A stretch of 64,000 nt of DNA from Paenibacillus mesophilus. GTDB taxonomy: Bacteria; Bacillota; Bacilli; Paenibacillales; NBRC-103111. Below, piece after piece: positions 58,964-64,000 of this stretch (positions are counted from its first letter, which is position 1; each line of letters opens with the position of its first letter). The notes beneath the pieces are model-generated. The model was not told the DNA's origin. It made no database searches and saw only the letters and a list, made by a program, of their open reading frames with translations. Where the stretch lies: NCBI RefSeq assembly GCF_005938385.1, contig NZ_VCRA01000029.1, positions 1 to 64,000 on the forward strand, written 5' to 3'. The position numbers and the translations under genes were made by a program.

Positions 58964-59866
58964 ATGCTGCCACTTAACAAAATGCAAGGAATCATTCCGG
59001 CGCTCATTACGCCATATGACGAGTCGGGCGCGATCAGCGAACCGACCGCACGCAAGCTTGTCCGTCATTTGCTGGAGAAGCGGGTGGACGGCTTCTATGT
59101 GAGCGGCAGTACGGGCGAAGGTTTCCTTCAATCGGTCGGGGAGCGCGAGCAAATGCTGGAAATCGTCGTGGACGAGGTGCGGGGAGCCGTACCCGTCATC
59201 TCCCATGTCGGCGCGATGGACACGGACACTTGCGTCAGGCTGGCGAAGCATGCGGCGCGAGTCGGCGCCGATGCGGTATCGTCGGTTGCTCCGTTTTACT
59301 ACAAGCACGGTCAGGAGCAAGTACGCGGGCATTATATCGATATTGCGCTGGCGGCTGACATACCGCTTATTCTGTACCATTTCCCTGCCATGACGGGCGT
59401 GCAGTCAACCGTCCGCTTTTACGAGGAATTGTCCAAGGTTGACCGCATCGTCGGAGTTAAGTTTACTTCCAAAGATACGTTCGAGCTCCAGCAGCTGATC
59501 GAAGCATGCGGGCCGGACTTCCGCGTATTCAACGGGCCGGACGAATGTTTGCTCGCGGGGCTCGCGGTCGGCTGCTGCGGCGCTATCGGAAGCACGTACA
59601 ACATTATGCCGGACTTGTTCGCGCAGCTGTACCGGAAGTTCCGGGAAGGCGATTGGGCCGAGGCGCGCAGGCTGCAAACGGACGCGAACCGGGTTATCGC
59701 CGAATTGCTGAAATACGATTTCATCGCGTTCGAGCGGGAAATATTGCGCTTGCAAGGAATCGACGTCGGCTTGCCGAGAAAACCGATTCAGCAGCTGACC
59801 GGCGAAGAGCGGCTGCAAATCCGCCGGTTTGCGCAGCAGTTCGAATTTTTGGAGTTGAACCGATAA
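58964..59866 (+). CDS. DHDPS/N-acetylneuraminate lyase family aldolase
   Basis: A 300-residue TIM-barrel class I aldolase. GSTGEG at residues 48-53, Tyr138 in LILYHFPAMTGV and Lys166 in IVGVKFTSKD form the Schiff-base site. The FPAMTGV and KFTSKD context resembles sialic acid lyase (NanA) more than DapA. It would split a 2-oxo sugar acid such as N-acetylneuraminate into pyruvate and an aldehyde sugar. It lies between an RraA-like gene and a sialidase-like gene, which supports sialic acid or a related nonulosonic or uronic acid as substrate. Confidence 0.9.
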   Translation: MLPLNKMQGIIPALITPYDESGAISEPTARKLVRHLLEKRVDGFYVSGSTGEGFLQSVGEREQMLEIVVDEVRGAVPVISHVGAMDTDTCVRLAKHAARVGADAVSSVAPFYYKHGQEQVRGHYIDIALAADIPLILYHFPAMTGVQSTVRFYEELSKVDRIVGVKFTSKDTFELQQLIEACGPDFRVFNGPDECLLAGLAVGCCGAIGSTYNIMPDLFAQLYRKFREGDWAEARRLQTDANRVIAELLKYDFIAFEREILRLQGIDVGLPRKPIQQLTGEERLQIRRFAQQFEFLELNR

Positions 59867-59879
59867 GGAGATGGAGCTT

Positions 59880-60971
59880 GTGTCCAATTCATATATCCGG
59901 TACATTTCGGTAGCCGAGGCCGGGGCAGGCAATCCGCGCAACGACACGGCAAGCATCGTTCCGCTCCAGGACGGGCGATTGCTGCTCGTTTGGCACAAAT
60001 ATGAGGACGGACCCGGGGGAGGTAGCGATTTCGGGCTGTGCCGGATCTATGCCAAAACTTCACGAGACGGCGGATTGACTTGGGGCGAGGAATCGATGCT
60101 CGTCGACGTCCATCCTGGGGACCATAACGTACAGGCACCCGGCCTATGCCGGCTGCCTTCCGGCGATCTGCTTCTACATTGCCTCCGCGGTCATCATGGC
60201 GCGAACAGCTCGAGCATGTGCCTTTTCCGTTCCTCCGACGAAGGCGAGACGTGGGTCGATGCGGGCAGCATATGGGAACGGAGCGCGGGCCAATGGCTGC
60301 AGGGCGGGGCCAACAATATGAACGTCCTTAGCGGCGGACGATTGCTGCTGCCGTTTCACTTCGGAACGGGGCATCAAGGAAGCCAGCATAATACGATCGG
60401 CTGTTTCTTAAGCGACGATGAGGGGCGCACCTGGCGCCAGGCGGGCGGTACGGTCGATTTGCCGATGAGAGGCGCCATGGAGGCATCCGTGGCCGAACTG
60501 GCCCCGAACGGCGGAGAGCTGATCATGTCGATACGGACGCAGCTTGGAGCGGTGTTCCTGTCATACTCCGGAGACTGGGGGGAAACGTGGTCGTTGCCGC
60601 AAACGTCCGGAGTGCGTGCGCCCGAATCATGTACATGTGTGAGACGGATTCCTTCTACCGGCGACTTGGTATTGTTTTATAACGGTAGCGATTATAATCC
60701 GGCCAGGCATCATTACGGGCTGCGCACCCCGCTGTCAGCCGCGCTGTCCCGCGACGACGGAAGCACATGGCGTAAAATAGGCGATATCGAAACGGGACCG
60801 TACGAATACATGAATGTAAACTGCTTGATGACGGAAGCGGGGGATGCTCTCTTGACTTACGCGAAAGTGGTGGATCCGCAACTGGTGCAAGACGATAAGT
60901 CGCTTCCTTTCGAACGGAAAGGCTTGGATTTGTGCCTGGCTTTGATCGGCCGGGAATGGATTTACAAGTGA
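59880..60971 (+). CDS. sialidase-like BNR/Asp-box protein
   Basis: A 363-residue six-bladed propeller of the sialidase superfamily. Five Asp boxes are visible: SRDGGLTW, SSDEGETW, SDDEGRTW, SGDWGETW and SRDDGSTW. An early Arg (NPRNDTASIV) and MRGAMEASVAEL, with the Glu near the expected place, suit a GH33-type site. No signal peptide, so intracellular. Many Asp-box proteins of this type lack proven sialidase activity. The start is GTG with AAGGAG 9 bases upstream, overlapping the end of the lyase gene region by position only (13-base gap). Confidence 0.85.
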   Translation: MSNSYIRYISVAEAGAGNPRNDTASIVPLQDGRLLLVWHKYEDGPGGGSDFGLCRIYAKTSRDGGLTWGEESMLVDVHPGDHNVQAPGLCRLPSGDLLLHCLRGHHGANSSSMCLFRSSDEGETWVDAGSIWERSAGQWLQGGANNMNVLSGGRLLLPFHFGTGHQGSQHNTIGCFLSDDEGRTWRQAGGTVDLPMRGAMEASVAELAPNGGELIMSIRTQLGAVFLSYSGDWGETWSLPQTSGVRAPESCTCVRRIPSTGDLVLFYNGSDYNPARHHYGLRTPLSAALSRDDGSTWRKIGDIETGPYEYMNVNCLMTEAGDALLTYAKVVDPQLVQDDKSLPFERKGLDLCLALIGREWIYK

Positions 60972-60995
60972 TGCGATGAAGCTCGGCGACATAAG

Positions 60996-61037
60996 AAACC
61001 GCCTCTTACCGATTAGGAATTCGGTATGGGGCGGTTT
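60996..61037. terminator. Bidirectional terminator
   Basis: AAACCGCC / GGCGGTTT with inner TACCGA / TCGGTA, then ATTTTT on the plus strand, between the convergent sialidase-like and murQ genes. Confidence 0.85.
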
Positions 61038-61044
61038 ATTTTTA

Positions 61045-61959
61045 CTATTCGTCTGAGCGGCCGAGCCGGATCGCTTCGCGGACGAAGCCATGCGACTGCT
61101 CGAGCAGCGTGGCGGCCTGCTCGTAAGGGGAGTTCGTGGCGATCATGACGGTAGCCGTCTTGACATGTCCGTTCGTAGCTTGGAAAGCCTGCTCGACCTC
61201 GTCCTCCGGAGCGCCTGTAGCCATGCGGATCATCTGCTTGGCCCGGTTGACGAGCTTCACGTTCGTCGCCTGCATGTCCACCATCAGGTTGCCGTATACT
61301 TTGCCCATTTGGATGAAGGAAGCGGTTGTCAGCATATTCAAAATCATTTTCTGCGCCGTACCCGCTTTCAGCCGGGTGGAGCCGAGCACCGCTTCCGGCC
61401 CGACAACGGCCTCGATTGCGATATCGGCGTGCCGGCTCATCGCCGTATCCGGGTTGTTGCATACGCAGATGACGGCAGCGCCCGCCGCTTTGGCCCGCTT
61501 CATGGCCCCGATGACGTATGGGGTGCGCCCGCTTGCCGCGATCCCTACTACAACATCATGTTCCCCGACGCCATAGCGTTCGATATCCTGCGCTCCCATC
61601 TCTTCGTTGTCTTCAGCACCTTCCACCGCCTTGCGGATCGCCGTATCTCCACCGGCAATAATGCCTTGGACCAGCTCGGGATTCGTTCCGAACGTAGGAG
61701 GACATTCCGAAGCGTCGAGGATGCCGAGCCTTCCGCTCGTTCCCGCTCCTGCGTAGAACAGCTTCCCGCCAAGCCGGAACCGGGCCACGATCAGATCGAC
61801 CGCTTTCCCGATCTCGGGAATCGTTCTCCTGACGGCTGCGGCGATCAATTGGTCTTCATCATTCATAAGCTCGAGCATGCGGACCGTGGACACCCGATCG
61901 ATGTCTCGAGTCCGTTCATTTTGGCGTTCGGTAATCAATCGTTCCAAAGAACTATTCAT
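61045..61959 (-). CDS. murQ: N-acetylmuramic acid 6-phosphate etherase MurQ
   Basis: A 304-residue SIS-domain enzyme of the normal MurQ length. LFYAGAGTSGRLGILDASECPPTFG contains catalytic Glu85 and AVEGAEDNEEMG contains Glu116. GIAASGRTPYVIGA is the second phosphosugar loop and VDMQATNVKLVNRAKQM the C-terminal hallmark. It cleaves the lactyl ether of MurNAc-6-phosphate to GlcNAc-6-phosphate and lactate in cell-wall recycling. GGAGGGA lies 5 bases before the ATG. It is divergent from the RpiR regulator gene. Confidence 0.97.
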   Translation of the reverse strand: MNSSLERLITERQNERTRDIDRVSTVRMLELMNDEDQLIAAAVRRTIPEIGKAVDLIVARFRLGGKLFYAGAGTSGRLGILDASECPPTFGTNPELVQGIIAGGDTAIRKAVEGAEDNEEMGAQDIERYGVGEHDVVVGIAASGRTPYVIGAMKRAKAAGAAVICVCNNPDTAMSRHADIAIEAVVGPEAVLGSTRLKAGTAQKMILNMLTTASFIQMGKVYGNLMVDMQATNVKLVNRAKQMIRMATGAPEDEVEQAFQATNGHVKTATVMIATNSPYEQAATLLEQSHGFVREAIRLGRSDE

Positions 61960-62068
61960 AAAGGTCCCTCCGCAGCTGTGTTCTCAAAGATAGCATCGAG
62001 AAGGCTGGTCTATTGTATAGAAAACCGTCAATGTCTTTTCCTAACTATAAACGATAACGATAGGATTG

Positions 62069-62126
62069 TAAAATATTTTTTTATATATTAACTATTTATT
62101 GAAATTTTATTTCACTGCGCTATAAT
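62069..62126 (+). promoter_or_regulatory. Promoter with tandem RpiR/MurR-type operators, copy 1
   Basis: TAAAA-TATTT-TTTTA (62069-62083) and TGAAA-TTTTA-TTTCA (62100-62114) are two related palindromes 31 bases apart. The second overlaps TTGAAA (62099-62104), which is 16 bases from a perfect TATAAT (62121-62126). The same arrangement recurs at 63479-63537. Confidence 0.8.
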
Positions 62127-62190
62127 GGGTTTGTGGTTGAAATTTTGTTTTTCATTTAATGGAACAAATGATTTAAAATTTTAAATTCAA

Positions 62191-62204
62191 TGAAAGCGCT
62201 CGCC
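62191..62204 (+). promoter_or_regulatory. cre-like catabolite element
   Basis: TGAAAGCGCTCGCC matches the CcpA consensus TGWAANCGNTNWCA at 12 of 14 positions, downstream of the promoter at 62099, where it would act as a roadblock. Confidence 0.45.
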
Positions 62205-62492
62205 GTTCCATAGTTTTCATACACGGTTATTATGTCGGCAGCATACGTGCGCGGCACGATGAATTCGGGCCTGAAAGAGTAGCGTTTGAATTGCGCACTT
62301 CAAAACGGATACAATGAAAAGAAGAAGATGGACATGACCGAACAGGCGAAACAAGCATTTTTTGGCATTCAGCGCAAGGCGCCCGTCTATTTCAAGCGGT
62401 TGCAAGTATTATGGTGCAGAAGGGCGGCCTGAACAAACGGCTGCAGTGGTTTGAATAAGACGTTTGATTCAAACGGTAAAGGTGGAATCGCA

Positions 62493-63350
62493 TTGAACGG
62501 CGGACTGGTTCGCATTAGGGAAATGGTGCAGCACATTACGCCATCGGAGCGTATTATCGCAGATTACATTTTGGCCCATCCGCAACAGATGGCGAGCATG
62601 TCGGTCGCCGACTTGGCGGAACGGAGCGGAGGCAGCCAGGCGGCGATCATCCGGCTGTGCAAGTCGCTAGGTTTCAAAGGCTATCCGGAACTGAAGATGA
62701 AAGTAGTCGGCGACCTGCAGACGCAGGAGACGTACGAATACCGGGAATTCAGTCCGAACGATCCGATCGGGACGATCGTGCAAAATGTGTCGCACAACAA
62801 TATGCAATCGATCCGGGATACGATGAAAATATTGGATCTCGGCCATTTGAAAAGGGCGGTCGAAGCGCTGAGCAAAGCGAACCGCATCTTCTTCTTCGGC
62901 ACCGGCGCGTCCAACCTGATCGCGCAGGACGCCCAGCAAAAATTTCTGCGCATCAACAAAGCGTGCTTCACCTTTACCGATCCGACGGTTCAGTTGACCG
63001 CAGCCGTCACGATTCAAGAGGACGACGTCGCCGTAGGCATCTCCTATTCCGGAGAGACGAAGCCGGTCATTCAAAGCCTGATCTATGCGAATGAAGCCGG
63101 AGCGGCCACGATCAGCATTACCAAATACGGCAATACGACGCTGGGAGGCGTGGCGGGCATCCCGCTGTATATCGCTTCGACGGAGAACGAAATCCGCAGC
63201 GGGGCGATGTCGTCGCGGATTACGCAGCTTAATTTGATCGATATTTTATATTTGAGCGTAGCGAGCTCCAACTATGAAGAGTCGGTTGAATATTTGGAGC
63301 GCAGCCGCAAGGTGCTCGGGGATATGGAGAAGATCGAGACGAGGAAATAA
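62493..63350 (+). CDS. RpiR-family regulator (MurR-type)
   Basis: A 285-residue regulator. The N-terminal RpiR helix-turn-helix has ITPSERIIADYILAHP, MSVADLAERSGGSQAAIIRL and GFKGYPELK. The SIS sugar-phosphate domain has RIFFFGTGASNLIAQD and VGISYSGETKPVIQSL. Its place between murQ and the NamZ gene points to a MurR that senses MurNAc-6-phosphate. I chose the TTG at 62493 because AAAGGTGG lies 7 bases upstream; a TTG at 62451 has none. It probably binds the palindromes at 62069 and 63479. Confidence 0.92.
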   Translation: MNGGLVRIREMVQHITPSERIIADYILAHPQQMASMSVADLAERSGGSQAAIIRLCKSLGFKGYPELKMKVVGDLQTQETYEYREFSPNDPIGTIVQNVSHNNMQSIRDTMKILDLGHLKRAVEALSKANRIFFFGTGASNLIAQDAQQKFLRINKACFTFTDPTVQLTAAVTIQEDDVAVGISYSGETKPVIQSLIYANEAGAATISITKYGNTTLGGVAGIPLYIASTENEIRSGAMSSRITQLNLIDILYLSVASSNYEESVEYLERSRKVLGDMEKIETRK

Positions 63351-63478
63351 AAGCCGTTGCGGCCGCTATCCGAATAGACGCGGGTGCGGCTTCTTCGCGC
63401 TCGCGATCGCTGCCGCAGGGGGAGTTGTCCGTTCGGACGGGCTTGACCGGCTGCGGTTGGCATTGTTGCGCGCAAGTG

Positions 63479-63537
63479 TAAAATATTGTTTTATATTTTA
63501 ATATAATAATTGAAATATTGTTTCATAGTGCTATAAT
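63479..63537 (+). promoter_or_regulatory. Promoter with tandem RpiR/MurR-type operators, copy 2
   Basis: TAAAA-TATTG-TTTTA (63479-63493) and TGAAA-TATTG-TTTCA (63511-63525), 32 bases apart. TTGAAA (63510-63515), 16 bases, TATAAT (63532-63537). It drives the NamZ gene at 63627. Confidence 0.82.
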
Positions 63538-63626
63538 GGGGCTGTAGCGATTTAAACTCATTTTTGGCACCGATTCATAAGAGGCAGCAATAAAGCGAAT
63601 ATTGTAACGGAGTGGAGGTAACGGAG

Positions 63627-64000
63627 TTGGAACTTTCGAAGCTGCAGTCTGTACGATCCGGAGCCGACCGGTTGGAGCAATCCGCATTGGCTTATTTGGC
63701 CGGCAAACGCATCGGAGTATTGACGAATCCTACCGGCATTACGCGGCATTTCCGGTCTACCGTCGACGTATGTGCAGGACAGTCGGCCGGGAAGCTGACC
63801 GCCTTGTTCGCTTGCGAGCACGGCATACGCGGGGAGCGGCAGGCGGGGCTGCTGTTCGAGGATGAAACCGAACCGGCATTGGGTATTCCCGTGTTCAGCC
63901 TGTATGGGAAACATCGGGCGCCGACGCCGGAAATGTTGGAGACGGTCGATGCGATCGTGTTCGACTTTCAGGATTTGGGCGTACGGTTTTATACCTATTT
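63627..64000 (+). CDS. namZ: exo-beta-N-acetylmuramidase NamZ (DUF1343 family), partial
   Basis: The first 124 codons of a gene that runs off the window. They show GKRIGVLTNPTGITRHF, LTALFACEHGIRGERQAG, IPVFSLYGKHRAPTPEML and IVFDFQDLGVRFYTY, the hallmark blocks of DUF1343, now known as NamZ (GH171). NamZ removes terminal MurNAc from peptidoglycan fragments outside the cell, feeding MurQ after uptake and phosphorylation. I see no signal peptide in the visible part. The start is TTG with GGAGG 8 bases upstream. Its promoter carries the same tandem operators as the RpiR gene. Confidence 0.92.
   Translation, partial: MELSKLQSVRSGADRLEQSALAYLAGKRIGVLTNPTGITRHFRSTVDVCAGQSAGKLTALFACEHGIRGERQAGLLFEDETEPALGIPVFSLYGKHRAPTPEMLETVDAIVFDFQDLGVRFYTY

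Larger units (their letters stand above)
61960..62492. other. Divergent control region of murQ and the RpiR gene
   Basis: This 533-base AT-rich region contains the tandem operators and promoter at 62069-62126 and a cre-like site at 62191. A second possible promoter, TTGAAT (62286-62291) with TACAAT (62310-62315) at 18 bases, follows. A 34-codon frame at 62328-62432 (starts MDMTEQAKQAFFGIQRK) has no convincing binding site; I do not call it a gene. I found no clear murQ promoter. Confidence 0.5.

Noticed and set aside
62328..62432. 34-codon frame MDMTEQAKQAFFGIQRK... before the RpiR gene
   Set aside because: No convincing ribosome binding site and no recognised family; kept only as a note in the intergenic entry.
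1..64000. CRISPR arrays, tRNA or rRNA genes, transposases and phage genes
   Set aside because: I looked for regular direct repeats with spacers, cloverleaf or rRNA-like stretches, and integrase or transposase motifs, and saw none.

Overview
The window looks like the chromosome of a Paenibacillus-like member of the Firmicutes. Supporting points are strong AGGAGG-type ribosome binding sites with many GTG and TTG starts, moderately GC-rich coding DNA, an Sda sporulation checkpoint protein, an LtaS-type sulfatase, Bacillales-style sigma-A promoters, and many solute-binding lipoproteins and AraC regulators devoted to glycans. I saw no rRNA, tRNA, CRISPR array, phage or transposase gene.

Layout. 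1-5.7 kb: an esterase, a DUF6884 protein, an LTA-synthase-like membrane sulfatase, and an aldo/keto reductase divergent from an HxlR regulator. 5.8-9.4 kb: an AraC regulator divergent from an orphan solute-binding lipoprotein and a Gfo/Idh/MocA dehydrogenase. 9.5-15.8 kb (minus strand): a UvrA paralogue, a nucleotidyltransferase and a YhgE/Pip membrane protein. 15.9-24.8 kb: an acetyl-xylan-esterase-type hydrolase, a sugar MFS transporter whose start codon abuts a perfect hairpin, a second hydrolase, an ANT(6) aminoglycoside adenylyltransferase, sda behind a cluster of DnaA-box-like sites, a MerR-methyltransferase fusion, another methyltransferase and a secreted stalk-domain protein. 25-36 kb: a Tat-exported beta-helix protein with an orphan solute-binding protein, then an operon of beta-propeller, hydrolase and solute-binding protein, then a large membrane AraC regulator. 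36-48 kb: SDR/TetR pair, amidoligase, ComB-like phosphatase, a queuosine-precursor transporter behind a preQ1 riboswitch, a YtrA-like GntR/ABC operon followed by a MITE-like element and a second ABC exporter, and YumC-like and NDH-2-like flavoproteins. 48-64 kb: GH95 and GH29 alpha-L-fucosidases, an AraC regulator, tandem solute-binding proteins, a second Tat beta-helix protein, an operon of RraA-like protein, sialic-acid-lyase-like protein and sialidase-like protein, and finally murQ / RpiR regulator / NamZ (DUF1343) for cell-wall sugar recovery.

How they work together. The region reads as a glycan-foraging island. Secreted or surface enzymes (fucosidases, sialidase-like protein, beta-helix proteins, esterases) release sugars. 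Five related lipoprotein binding proteins capture or sense them, although no cognate ABC permease is present. AraC and RpiR regulators control expression. Several regulatory elements are readable directly: a preQ1-I riboswitch, an AGTGTA-N13-TACACT operator, DnaA-box-like sites upstream of sda, a 54-bp promoter motif shared by two loci, and duplicated tandem TGAAA-N5-TTTCA operators in the mur cluster.
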